DNA from: Psoroptes ovis
Taxonomy: Eukaryota > Arthropoda > Arachnida > Sarcoptiformes > Psoroptidae
DNA: 64,000 nt
Assembly: GCA_002943765.1 (NCBI GenBank)
Contig: PQWQ01000005.1
Span: 3,473,001 to 3,537,000 of the forward strand
Direction of reading: 5' to 3'
The notes beneath the pieces are model-generated. The model saw only the letters and a program-made list of their open reading frames with translations, was not told the origin of the DNA and searched no databases. Made by a program: the position numbers and the translations under genes. Positions 50,032 through 62,582 of the stretch are shown piece after piece; position 1 is the stretch's first letter; every line of letters starts with the position of its first letter.

Positions 50032-52921
50032 TTTTGAAGATTGCTTCGAATATGAATGAATTCAGCAAAATGAAAATAAATCTAAATTCAAAACAATTCG
50101 AATGAATTGGGAAATTAGAATTAATTTTGATTGATTAATCGATCGATTGATTTGTAGTTATTATATTTGGTTATCAAATACAATGTTACAACAAACTTCA
50201 ATAGACTTTGATTGATTTGTTTGACTCTCACTTTTTGTGGTTCAATTTTTCACTCAGGTATTTTCACTCTGGTTCAATGGTTCACTGATTCACACACAGA
50301 ATGTACCACAAATACACACAAACAATTTCAAGTCACACACGGAACAGAGCTGCGTACGTTGAACTTTGTCAGAATTTAGATGAATTCAAAAAGAATATTT
50401 GAATTATTTTACTCGTGGCAATGCTGAGAAAATGCTGATTTTGCTTCTAAAAACGATTTCTGGTACATCAAACATCAAAATAATCATTGGAAAAGTAACC
50501 ACAATCCAATGATTGTTGCTGATATCGTCATTTATTATCATCAATATTCATTTGGATTGAAGAACAGAATATTTTCATGAATCAAAACCTAAGAATAAAA
50601 TCCCAGAATTTGTGATCTTTTAAAAAAATCTTCTCTGATTGGGAAAAGGTAAAATTTTGGGTGTTGCTGAATTATTCGTTGTAATTTTGCTGAGAATTTT
50701 TTGATTGAATTCAATGAATTTTTGGGTAAAAATAATGAAAAATGAATTCATCTCAATTTCTTTTGCCCCAAAACATAATAAAAATTTGTTCACAAATTCA
50801 TAAAGCACACCTTTTACTATTATTATTATTATTGTTATTATCATTATTATTTGAAAAATGAATGGTAAAAATGAATTATGAATGGTGATGTTGTTCAAGC
50901 AATATGTGTCGTCATTGATATTATTTGATTTTTTGGTATTTTTTCCATTCTTTTGGTATCTTTTGGTGAATTCGGTGCCCTGATTCGGCACCAAATAAGA
51001 TTATTAATATGAGTAAATATTGGGTGTGGTTGAATGATTGGAATTTGTTCGGGGTTTTCGGTAAATTCTATTTTAAATTTTTTATATTCCCATGTGGAAC
51101 ATACAATAGACTTGGGTCGAATATTGTATGGGAAAAAATATGTCTTCAATACCTTAATTCGGTTTTTAATAATTTGACACAATTTTTTTCTAGGAATATG
51201 GTACGTAATATGGTCTTCAAGGTGTTAATATGTTAAGATGATAGCGATCATTTGAATGTAGCAAACAATGTTCAATTGTGCATGAATCAAGGTTTATCAT
51301 TATTGTTGTTGAATGGAATCGAAATCTAATACCAATGACACAATTCTTAAAGACATCATCTTGTTTACAAGTTTAAGATAGATAGAAGATTCTTACCAAA
51401 AATTGAATATTGATTAATATTCATTTTGAGAAAAAATCAATCAATCAATCAATTATCGATCGATTGATCGAGTGGTAATGAGAATATTAATTCAAAAATT
51501 TTTCCTAGAAGTTATTTAGTAAATAATTTCACATCTCATTACCAAGGAAACGCATCGCATTGTAAGTCTTTAAGAAGTTTCAGGCCGTAAATTCAATACA
51601 GCTTTCATTCATTTGTTCATCATTAAATCTTAAATCAATCAAAGCAATTCTCACGAACTAAGAAATAGATAAATTCAAAATCTACTTACCTAATTTAATT
51701 TATTGAATTAATTATTTGATGTTCAAAGATTGAATGATTATTTTAGATGAATCGATTGAAATTCATGAAATTAATTGACGATCTGCATGCATATGGATGA
51801 TATTCAATGAAATATGGTGAGGAATTCGATCATGATTTAAATATTTGAAAATATCTGAAAATATTGACACAAATTTACAAATTTTCACTATTTTAAATTT
51901 CATTACAAATGCGCAAAAACTATTCAATCAAAATTATGTGAATTATTATTTGATTTGATTATTCCCAGTGCAAATACCATTGAAACAAATATTTATGCAA
52001 ATGGCAAATGGCGAAGAAAATGAATGAAACAGATTACATTGATCATTGATTGGTGGTATTTTGAATGGTGGTGGTGGTGGTGGTGGTGGCGGTTTCGGTT
52101 GCCCAGAGTGGCGGCAAATCGACCACTATGATCCTAAATAAAGTTATTATTATTATTATCATTATCAATTTGTTGGATATACATTGTAATATGTGTCATA
52201 AACACACACACAAGTTATAATTACCTGGACGAAATAAATCATGAAAATACCTGCTTTTTATTTTCATGTAAATTTGATTAATGATTTATGAAATCCTAGG
52301 ATACCGAGTGCTTGTATAATTAATATTTGATTATTTTGATAATTAAATTAATCAAATAAATCAAATAATCATGCGTTAATCACCGTAATGAATCAATTAA
52401 TTGATTCATTTGATGTCATTTGCGGCATTTTTCATCTTTGTTGCATCTCTGATGATTAATTTAGCGGCGGAAATCTTTGTTAATTGCGTTGTCAATTGTT
52501 GTTGTTTTTGATTGTCAAATTATCAGTATTTATCTTGAGTAAACATTAGTCATTTTTCACACTGATATTGACTGACTCATTGATTAATGCCATCTTTTTT
52601 ATTTCTAAATGATAATCTGCGGTTTGTTGATTAATTTAAATCAAAACAAATCCAAACAACGTAGCAATTGTTTATGATAATCGTTGAATCATCTTTCAAT
52701 TAAAAATTCAAGGAAGGAAGGTGTTTCGAATGTTTTTTAAGAAAAAATGCTTTATTATTTTCATCACCAGATGGCCCTGTGGTAGTATTCGACGAAAATC
52801 ATATGTTTTTGGTTTGATGAATTTAAATAATTTAAATTTAAGTGTAGATAATTTGATCAGATTCCGTTTATTTGTTCAAAGATTTTCATCTAGATATTGA
52901 TTGATATCTCAAGAAGACACA
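50032..52921. other. Gene-poor region before bS6m
   Basis: About 2.9 kb. The first few hundred bases should hold the tetraspanin promoter. Short ORFs at 50620-51236 overlap on both strands and are not convincing. A (GGT)n tract runs into a GC-richer patch at 52067-52130. The bS6m leader is near 52900. Confidence 0.5.
52067..52130 (+). repeat. (GGT)n tract with GC-rich tail
   Basis: Seven GGT triplets plus GGC GGT lead into a 35-bp GC-rich tail ending CGACCACTATG. The frame is open from 52043 to a stop at 52139 and would encode poly-Gly followed by FGCPEWRQIDHYD. No ATG or splice pattern supports translation. The composition stands out sharply from the AT-rich surroundings. Confidence 0.4.
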
Positions 52922-53443
52922 ATGCCATCATATGAATTGATATTGTTGATGAAAAAACTGCAAAAACCCGAATTATCTGCATGCATGAAACGTGCTGCAA
53001 CATTTGTATTTGAAAATAATGGTATTTTACGAAAAATTGAATATTTAGGCTTACAGCCTCTTCATTTTCGTTTATCTTCATCGATACCGAATGCAAAACG
53101 TTTCAATCAAGCAAAGTAAGTGTTGATTTTTGATGATATTTCATAATATAATTGTTCAAACATTTCTAACATCTTAATTCAAAGTTTCGTCTTGTATCAT
53201 TTAGATTTACCACCGAATTCAATCAAAAAAGTATTCGAAGATTGCCGATATGATACGGATATTATTCGGGCATATTATGTTAAAAAAGAATCAAATATTC
53301 CTGCTGATTATCAATGTACAATGTTTGATGAATTGAAACCACCATCACTGCGTCCATCGGTACAATCTTTGATTGAAGAAGGCAGAAAAAAGACAAAAGA
53401 ATATGATATGGGTGATTCACCTAATGTTAGACAAATTTTGTAA
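52922..53443 (+). CDS. MRPS6: Mitochondrial small ribosomal subunit protein bS6m
   Basis: Two exons, 52922-53115 and 53185-53443, join in frame to 150 residues (human MRPS6 125). bS6m is a component of the platform of the mitochondrial 28S subunit, encoded in the nucleus. The ferredoxin-like S6 fold is recognisable from MPSYELILLMKKLQKPELSA at the N-terminus, the GILRKIEYLGLQPLHFRLSS strand pair, FVLYHLDLPPNSIKKV, and the CRYDTDIIRAYYVKKE segment matching the D-x-D-V-I-R motif of the family. There is no cleavable presequence, as in other bS6m. The tail (EEGRKKTKEYDMGDSP) is longer than in mammals. AATAAA at 53567-53572 is a likely poly(A) signal. Confidence 0.92.
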
Positions 53444-53566
53444 TAATAATCCAAATTTCTTATTGTTGTTGTCACATCTGTTCACCATGTTTGATAATGA
53501 TGATTTGTTTGTCATTTATTATTACTTTAAAATTCATATTAATCCATTAAAATTCAAAGTAGAAAC

Positions 53567-53572
53567 AATAAA
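53567..53572 (+). terminator. Likely poly(A) signal of bS6m
   Basis: AATAAA 124 nt after the bS6m stop codon, followed by an A-run. No other candidate lies closer. Confidence 0.45.
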
Positions 53573-54641
53573 AAAAATTTAAATTTAAATTCGAATTGAT
53601 TCGATTTTCAATTGACTCTGATCTTCGATCAAATCGATCGAATCAAATCAATTGAATCAATGATCATAATCATGATCATCTTGATTCAAATGAGTCAACC
53701 AATTCAAAGTCTTATCAAATGTTTATGGTGGAATGCAACATCTTAACCTTAACCATCTAATCTTACCATTGATAATGTGATTATTCCGGTCATTATCATT
53801 ACAAACTGATCAATAATCAATGGTCAAAGATTTGCCGAAATATAATTGAAATTTGAAGCCAAAATAATTAAAACAACTGAAAAACAAGAGAAAATCATAT
53901 GATTTCAATTAATCTTGGATCATAATCATTATTAATTCTTTAATAATAATAAAACAAAGAAAATTTAATCAACTTTTCTGTCGTTGTTTGATTGAAAATT
54001 AATGAACCACAACCATCGCACCGCCATCGTATACCAATATCAATGCTTTTCGTGCCATCGTATATACAAGCAGTCTTAATCTTTTTCAATCATCTAATAT
54101 CTAATTAAAGGGTATTTATTGTTATATCGGCTAACAAGCATTGAAAAATATGTAACCATGTAATATGGTCCCATACCATACGAAGAGAATGTCCATGAGA
54201 AGATTAATAATTAAATCCATATGATTTCATTCATTCATTGTTATTAGGGTCTTGTAACAGCAACAACATAAACAAGAACAACGCAGATTGTGGTCATTAT
54301 TTACATGGAATTCATTATGGAATAACAACAATGGAATTAGCTTTTTCGATCATTGAAGGTTAATCAGGTTTCAATTATTATTATGATCAGAATTAATGGC
54401 TTTTACATTAGGGCAAAATCAAAAATGTTTTCGGCCAACAATCAAATGTTTATAATTAGATTTTTCGTTGGTTTGTTTACTGTGGACCTATGGACATAAA
54501 TACAAGATTTGAAGCCGAGAAAAAAATCGTGTCCACCGTCCGATCGGAAAAAATCTGAAGGATTAATTCATTCCGAAACATTCATTCATTAAACTCGAAA
54601 GATTTTCTTAGAATTGGAAATTATGAGAAATCGAAAAAAAA

Positions 54642-54722
54642 TTTGCGCTCGACAGGCGCCTCACAGGCACCGTAACCTCCATTGTTTTTAACGGACTTCA
54701 AGTGTCATAGTCGAGTGCAAAG
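54642..54722 (-). repeat. GGCGCC-type repeat, copy B
   Basis: Ends TTTGCGCTCGAC and GTCGAGTGCAAA are inverted repeats of 12 bp with one mismatch. The core AGGCGCCTCACAGGCACC is the inverse of the core in copies A and D. The interior contains TCCATTGTTTTTAACGGA. 81 bp in all. Confidence 0.6.
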
Positions 54723-56223
54723 TGATTTGGAAAAATTATAAAAATGAATTAATTAGATTATAAAAAATTATGTTTAATGAAATGATTTATGGAAAATTAA
54801 TAATCAAAGACTATTCAAAGAAAAATTGAAATTTTAATTAAATTCTTTGAAAAATTCAAAGAAATTTCTTCAAGGAAAATTTTTATTTCGATTCTTTCAA
54901 TCGCGATTACAAAAGAATTTCATTAAAATTTCTTAGAAATTTCATTCGAAAATTTATGAAATTTCAAAATTTCATAAATTTTTTGACATTTAAAATCATC
55001 TAAATAACAACAATAGTCGATCATTTTAGATTCTTAGATTCATAGATTGAAATTGAACTAATTAAATAATTGAATTATGTAATTATCAGTACGTTTGTGA
55101 TTAGTTAATTTTAAAAAATCAAAAAATTGTCAAATGATCAAAAATTTGTTGAATTTATTTCTTGAAAATCTTGTCATTGATATTTCAAAGAAAAAAAAAA
55201 TGTCAAAATTTTTTAAAAATACAATCAACATTCAAACAAATACAGTCTCTAACCATCATAGAATTGAAAACATCATTCGATTCTCGTATGATGATGTTAT
55301 GACATTCATCGAACTGTTATTGTGTATTTTGTACCCAATTTGAAAAGACTACGTGAATTAATAGTTGATTTTTTTGAATCTTTTAAATTAATTCTAATCA
55401 AAATTAATGGAATTTTATGATTACCATTCTTGTCATAATAATTACATGATATGATCATTGAATCATCAGTGAAACAAATCTTCATTCTGTATGAAAATGT
55501 ATGATGATTTTTATTAATTCATTGACAATGATAATAAAATCAAAAAAAAAAAGAAATTAATAATTCAATACTTGTTTTATCAAATTTGATTTGTTAATGA
55601 CAATTATTACCATCATCATCATCATCATCATCAATTGTAAAACAATGTAAACAAATAAATATGATTTCAAACAAACAAAATGTATCATCAATTCGATGAT
55701 CCAGACAAGTTGAATATTTATTTCATGTCGTTGATTTTCATTGTTGAATCATAAATATTTTACATTTGAAAGCTTTTCAAGCTTTACCAAGCTTTTTCTC
55801 CGTGTTTCCGATTTATTAATTTTTTCCAGTCTTTACTTTCACTGAAAAATTATTTGATGAATCCATTACAGTTAATATTTTTCATTTGAATTAATTTTCA
55901 TGAAATGTTTAATGGTGTGCACGAATTGACCAATTGAATGAATCAATGAATGAATGAATGAAGAATTGTCTGAGCTTCTCTTCATTTCAATTTAATGAAA
56001 ATGAAGCGAAAAGCAAGATGATGGAATTACGAAATTCTTTTACGAAAAATTCAAATAATTGACTTGAGAATTCGCAATTCATAAAGTTATGAATATGAAA
56101 TTCGGCTCCGAATTGAATTATTAAATCAAGTCAAAGAGTCAATTTTTGAATGATGATCTGAGAATTTTCAGCTTTTGTTTTTGATGAAAAATTGAATTCT
56201 TGAAAATTTTAAATGAATCAATA

Positions 56224-56363
56224 TTAAACTCGAGGCATTTACAGCGCAAGTTAGCCAGCAGCTCGACGATTTTTAACACTGATGTAAAATGGTGACTGAG
56301 GGGCGCCAATCGAGTTGCAGCATTACATTTTATGGTGAGTGATGCTCGTCGCTCGAGTTTTAA
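56224..56363 (+). repeat. GGCGCC-type repeat, copy E
   Basis: Bounded by TAAACTCGAG (56225-56234) and CTCGAGTTTTAA (56352-56363). The core GGTGACTGAGGGGCGCC at 56291-56307, followed by AATCGAGTTGCA, aligns with the core of the other copies. It is followed directly by GGGTTAA. It is longer than copies A and B, perhaps an insertion into or a composite of related elements. Confidence 0.45.
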
Positions 56364-58860
56364 GGGTTAATTTAATTAAAATTGATTATTTGAATCTAAG
56401 AATAATAATATTTTTGGAATATTTGAAAATATTATTTTTTTTTTTCGCTCCCATGGAACAGTATTTCATTCAATAGTCTTTGACATGAAGTTTGTTCAAA
56501 GAAAAATGAATTTTCATTTTTGCCGATTCTTCGATTGCTAATAATCCAATGATGATCATTTGAAATTTGTTTTATTTCCATTCATATAACTCAATTGGAA
56601 AAATGAGAAAATTTCAATCAAAAAAATCTTCTATTGATTCGATTCATTTTGGCAAAATCAATTGATTGATTTATTGAAAAAACTTTTGATTTAAACATCA
56701 TCATCACCGAAATAGAAATAATCAAAAATGAAAATCCATTTAAATCTTAAAAGAAAAACTTTCATCAATGATATTTGACTAAAATGGTACAAATCGAAAA
56801 TTTCATTTCGAAATTTCAAAGTCATCTTCCATTTGAATCCATGAAGACATGGAAACAAAAATAATCATGCAAAGAGACATTGATTCACAATGAACTTGAA
56901 TCATTGATGAAATACCCGAAAAACATTCAGAACAAATAGTTTGGGAAACCAATTGATTTGAATAATATTTGACGCCTGGAAAAAAAATTGGAATCAAAAT
57001 TCGAAAAAAACAAGTCAATTCGAATGATATCACCTTTCAGCTGCGATGTCTGTAATTTGTTTTGATTTAGATTCATTGATGCATAAGGCCAATTTGAGCT
57101 ACCGATCAGAATCAATTCGCTTTTCTTTTGTTTGTACCTTCGATCATATTCTATTAATAATAGTGTTGATGCACTTACTGTATGACTGAATTGAAAAGTT
57201 TTGAATTTCGAATGTTTCCAGTCAATTCAAATCAAATTTGATTGTTCAAAATGAATTATGATCTAAAATATACAAATAAACAAATTTGCTTTGTTTGCAA
57301 ATCTATTTCAATTTGATTCAATTGAGACAAACGAATTCCAAATGAATTCTGAATGAATCAGAATTGAACTACGCAAATCCTTTTTGTTGGAGAATTCCGA
57401 GTTTATTTCTTCTAATATTTTCTCACATAAATCTTCAACATGGGAAATCTCTTAAGAATTATCTTCGATTGTTTGCTGGTTTGTTCACAAGTTGGTTCTT
57501 GGTAAATGAAGATATTATGAATGGACAACCATTTCCCTTGATGCACGGTCCCTTTAATCGCCGTAAATTGTGATCATTTACAACAGAATTCAATCAAATT
57601 CCAGCTAATTCAGCTGAATTTCGACCTAAATTTAGCGGCGAAATTGTCCACAGATGTCCAATCTTTACAGATTTGATCATTGAAATCATTGAAATTTTTG
57701 AAAAATTTAAAATCTTTGGAATTTTTCAAATTTAAATTTTTATGAATAAATCAATTGATGATTTACCAAAGAGAGTCCACATAGATTCCATAGAAAACAT
57801 TGAAATATTTGTTGTTGTTTACACAGCCATACACAGGCAACAATGGTCGTTTTTGCACCAAATATAATTGAACGGCCATGGTTTATGTCCATTGGTTCAT
57901 GTTCAATTGTCCATTTGTACCAATTTTTTTCATTTTTTACAATTTTTTAATGAGATGTATTCATATAATCATCCGTAAATAATAATAATAACAATAATAA
58001 TGAGGATCATAATCATAATAATAAACATAATAAGCATCATAATAATGCCAACTAATGATAACTAATGTTAAATCCGATGGCTCCTTTGGCTCATCGCTTT
58101 GTTTGTTAAGCTTTGTTTGGCCATGTTTGGCTTCATTACTTCATTGTGTTCGTAGCTTTATGTTCGCTGCGGTCCGTTGTTTGTCCGCAGAGAATATTAA
58201 TTTTACGGAATGAAAAAAAATAATGGAAAAATGTAAAATTTCTCCCGAAAATTTTCCACAGAAATTCACATTATTCATATTCATATTCATTGGTTGATTT
58301 AAATCCAACAGAATTATTTGTTTTCTATGTCGATTCAAATGATTTAAATCCAACAAAGAAATTTAAATTTAAATTTTAAAAAATAATGAATGTATTCTAA
58401 CCATTCATTAAATTCATATTTTTTTTCATATTTCATATGTATGGATGAATTTAAACAAACATTTGCATTTGTTTAATGCTTATTATCATTTGTTGATTTT
58501 TCTAAAATTTTAAATACGCGTATCATTCGATGTAGGAGGTCTATGTGAAGATATCGCATGAAGATGCTCCAATGGACAATTTTGGTTGATGGTTTTGGCT
58601 TAATTTTGGTTCCATTCTCATTGAATTTGTAAGTCCATTGGAACATGAATTTGTTTGTTTGTTTGTTCGCTTGTTTATTTAAATGAATGAATGAATATTA
58701 TTCCAAGAATTATGACTACCGACGACGACATGATTTTTTGTCATCAATGTCAAATCGTTTTCTTATTAATTCTCCATCAACAAATTCATTGTTAATCTTC
58801 ATTGAACCATCATTAAAGAATTTTTTAAGATTGAAACATAAAATAAATATTCATGAGTAA

Positions 58861-58922
58861 TCTTCGGGGTCGACATTGTTGCTTTGGCCACATTGAATAC
58901 AGAATCGACTAGGGCCCGAAGA
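58861..58922. other. Imperfect GC-rich stem-loop
   Basis: TCTTCGGG (58861-58868) pairs with CCCGAAGA (58915-58922), and GTCGA (58869-58873) with TCGAC (58905-58909), leaving a loop of about 31 nt. The arms are GC-rich in an AT-rich setting. It could be a structured RNA or a decayed palindromic repeat; there is no second copy in the window. Confidence 0.35.
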
Positions 58923-61374
58923 CATATTCCTTCATCAAATTATGCATAGAGGCTAATCGTATCGGGGTCTCGAGACTTGTTTATTTGTTTCTTTGTTTCA
59001 CTTAGCAGGACACCAACGACAACTGAAAATTTCCGAAAATAAAAAACAAAACCCTTTTGGTTCACATTCATCAAATCAAAATTTCTTCAATGATTCAATG
59101 TCATTCTCCTACACTTTGCTTACTCTCTCTCTCTTCAACTCTATTTCGTTGATTGACTGTACATACAAAATATTCAAATTCAAAATAGAAAAAACACATA
59201 CAAAATCAAAACATACATAAATCAAACACACAAGTAAATATGAATTCAATGAATGAATCAATGTGAAAATAAACCAAAAAAATTAAATAAATGAATGAAT
59301 TAGCTTTGAATTTGAAAAACTTAAGGACCCCAATTCTACGGAACCATGGACCATTATTCCGTGGCCAAATATTCGGTATGGGACCCCAAATGCAAATGTA
59401 TCACCGAATACATTTGGTTATTGGCCACAATCTCTTCTCTCTCTATCCGTTGTTGTTGTTGTTGTTGTTTTGTCTTTAGTGTATTTCAATTTTCATTCAT
59501 ATATTTTAATCAATGAAAAGTCCAACACTGATTTTTGATTATGTCCCTGCACATATTTATTTCATTTATTCATTTTCACGAGGAAAATATGGTAATTTGT
59601 TCCCGATCGGACCCTTGTCCATTCGTGGAATCGGGTGAAGAGCGAGTGGAAGATGCTGAATTCCACATAGAATCAGATGCATAGCTCAGATAGAATACGA
59701 TGACCATCGAAGATGGATGGAAGAGATGGATAATGGAACTCGTTATCACACATGGATAATGTACAAAGTGTCCCAAAAATACAAATCGGAAATTTATGAC
59801 TCCAAAAAAAAAAACGGAATGAATAAATGAATTCTTTGATTCATAATTGAATACAAATGATATTCTTTGGATATTCTTGGACATGAAAAGTGATGATAAT
59901 GATTTTCTCGGAAATGTACCATTTATTTATTTATTTTTTTGTGGAAAACAAAAATATCTGATCCATTATCCATTATCCATGCTATCCATGGTACACACAA
60001 ACAGATATAAATTGTTGGACCATTAGTCCCTTGAAAGTCAGTGAAAAAATCAGTGAATCATTGAATGAATGAATTAAAATGAATCAAAATGAATCAAAAT
60101 GGTGATGAATGATGATATATGCTGTTTGACATATCATTACATACATTCCATATGAACATTATTGAAGACAACACAGAGAGACACAAAGTCGTATCAACTC
60201 ATTCAATGAAATTCAAGCAAATTCAACCGAATTCAAAATGTAAAATTTTCAAATTATTTTGAAATTTTCATTCAAGAAAAAATATTTCTTCATTTCTACT
60301 CATTTGACTTGTCATTTTGTCATTTTCGATTTTTGTACTTGTACTTGTACTCGTTTTTTCTTTCATTATCTTTGGTCAATGGAGCATAAATCTGTAGGCT
60401 TTCTATTCATTCATTCATTCATATTCATATCCATTTGATCCAATGAGCTGATGTCATCATCATCATTCTTTAATCCATTCATTGTTGAAGACTTTCTTTG
60501 GGATATTTTTAGACATTTTTTTTTTTTTTGTTTATTTGTTTGAATTCAAAGAAAATTTTCTTAGAAAAAACATATACCAGAAATAACAATGAATAATTTA
60601 GACATCAAACAAAATGATGCTGATGATGATGATGGATAATATTTTCATTGTGATATATGATGATGATGATGATGATGGCCAATGATGACGATGATCATGC
60701 AGATGATGCTGATGATGATGATGAATATGATCATGCTACTTTTATGACTGATGATTCCATGACATGATTCTTGAATGAATGATGAATGAATGAATCTTGG
60801 ATTGTGATTCGTATTCGAATTTGAATTGAAATTGATTTTGATTGTTTGCGTGATCAAAAAAAAAAAAAAAAAGAATCAAGGAAATGCATTTGAATAGATT
60901 TTTTCTGATTGATTTGTTTCTGGTATTATCTTAGCATATTGTGTTATCGGTGAATTTTCCATGAAATTTTTCAATTTTCTTAATTGATTTTTGCTTTGAC
61001 AGGAACCAAAGAGTTTTTTCAGATCGAATGTCAATCAATTTGAAAATTTTGAAATTTCAGAAGATTTTGGTTGATTTGAATCATTTGAAACAAGATGATC
61101 AAAGTCATGGTTAAGGTATTCAAAATATTTTTCAATTATAATTTTACCGAGAAAAATAAATGATGATAAACAATGAATTAATAATAATTGATTAATTGAA
61201 TTAATTCTGCGATTCATTCGTTCATCATCATTATAATCAATTTATTTCATTAATTGAAATTCAATGAATTCATATGATTTATTAGTCCAAGAATTTTTTT
61301 CTAAAACTAAAAATATAATCATAGGGTAAAAGTATTATTTTTAAACAAAACATTCACTAGTTACACTTGAAATA

Positions 61375-61468
61375 CATTCATATTGTGACAACACGTCAGG
61401 CGCCTCTGAGGCACCATATTTCTAATGTTTTTCAATGTAAAAGCAATAATGTCGCCGAGTGCAAAGTA
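61375..61468 (-). repeat. GGCGCC-type repeat, copy C
   Basis: GTCAGGCGCCTCTGAGGCACC at its left side matches copy B (inverse of the A/D core). After an AATGTTTTTCAATG interior, the right end is CGCCGAGTGCAAAGTAC. The left terminal repeat has largely decayed. GGGTTAA occurs about 210 bp further right, as it does next to copy E. Confidence 0.5.
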
Positions 61469-62060
61469 CAATTAAGAATTTGAGAAAAAACGGAAATTAT
61501 TCATTTGAAATTCTGTTGATAATTATTAAATATTGTTTACAACTATTTCATTGTATTTGATTACAAGTAATTTTGCGCTTGGAACATTTTTTTAGCAGAA
61601 AAAAAATGTCCCGTAATGTTTTTATAATTAAATAAACGAAAAATCGAATTTACAAGTCGTAAAGCAATGGTAATAAAAGGGTTAAACGTGATCTAATTTT
61701 CGCCGATAATTAAGAAAAATTTCTTTATTTCGTGTTTGTATAATAATTAAACTATAGTCTTTATGGCTCAAAGGAACCGAAATAACATCGAATACAAATC
61801 AAATCATCAACACGTCATACATCAGTCATACGATTCATTTATGAGCTTTTATGATCACTCTAAAAAAATGTTTGAGATCATTCGAAATTTACTTTGAAAT
61901 TTTTCCGAATCACCCTTGATGTCCGATCGTTCATCGAGCGATACATGCTCTTTTCTCAGTGACAAGAATCATTTCTCGTAATAAAACTTGAAATTCATTC
62001 GAAATTAAGAATTCAGCGTCTGTCAATGAATGAACCATTTGAACAATAAATGATTCTAGA

Positions 62061-62090
62061 ATATAATGGGCGTATTACAGCCCATTATAT
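62061..62090. other. Perfect 11-bp stem-loop
   Basis: ATATAATGGGC (62061-62071) and GCCCATTATAT (62080-62090) form a perfect 11-bp stem with loop GTATTACA. It lies about 490 bp upstream of the neuropeptide start codon and includes the ATG of the small ORF at 62066. It could be a palindromic site, a transposon end or a structured leader. Confidence 0.5.
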
Positions 62091-62269
62091 GCCTAAGTTT
62101 GCCGAAAAACAGCCATGAATACATTTTGGATTGGATGGATGAATGCTTCAAACAGAAGCCGATGAGGACCGAAGAGTGCAGGACCGAAAAATGTTTCAAA
62201 GTTACCGAATCTCAAACTACCGAATCCGACTACGGATCCGAAAATCCTATAAATACCGACAATTGTTAG
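62066..62269 (+). CDS. Candidate 67-residue ORF, unrecognised
   Basis: An intact ATG-to-TAG ORF with balanced codon use, unlike the AT-rich background. The product is charged and Cys-containing: SHEYILDWMDECFKQKP, then MRTEECRTEKCFKVTES and an acidic tail. I do not recognise it, and there is no clear signal peptide. It may be a small gene, a fragment of an inserted element, or chance within a GC-richer patch. Confidence 0.25.
   Translation: MGVLQPIICLSLPKNSHEYILDWMDECFKQKPMRTEECRTEKCFKVTESQTTESDYGSENPINTDNC
62248..62255 (+). promoter_or_regulatory. Possible TATA box of the neuropeptide gene
   Basis: TATAAATA lies 328 bp upstream of the start codon at 62583 within a GC-richer patch, where it is less likely by chance than elsewhere in this window. 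No initiator could be confirmed. Confidence 0.25.
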
Positions 62270-62582
62270 ACAATTCGGGATTGATATGTATGTTTGTACA
62301 TTTGATGTATTTTTATTTGATTCTAAATTCATTCATTCATTGTTAAATGCATGTGTTGAATTGAATTCATTCATTAATTGAAGATAATCAAATTTTTGAA
62401 AACTTTGAAACAAATTTTCCACTTTTCTTCGGTAGAATTCCATTAATTCCACACTCCGATTTTAAATTACTTTTGTTTGTTTTCTCTGTGATTCACTTGG
62501 TTTGTTTTAATTATTTCTGAATTATTTGACCACCATTTCGTTCGAAATTCACTCGATTCAATCATCAATAATTTCGTCAAAC

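Larger units (their letters stand above)
53444..62065. other. Gene-poor 8.6-kb region
   Basis: No gene could be recognised between bS6m and the neuropeptide locus. The stretch is AT-rich with ATC/ATG microsatellite DNA (for example 55610-55634 and 60655-60725), three GGCGCC-type repeats (54642, 56224, 61375), a hairpin patch at 58861-58922 and two patches of nearly balanced base composition (59320-59420 and 59585-59775). Short ORFs are low-complexity or overlapping. Confidence 0.5.
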
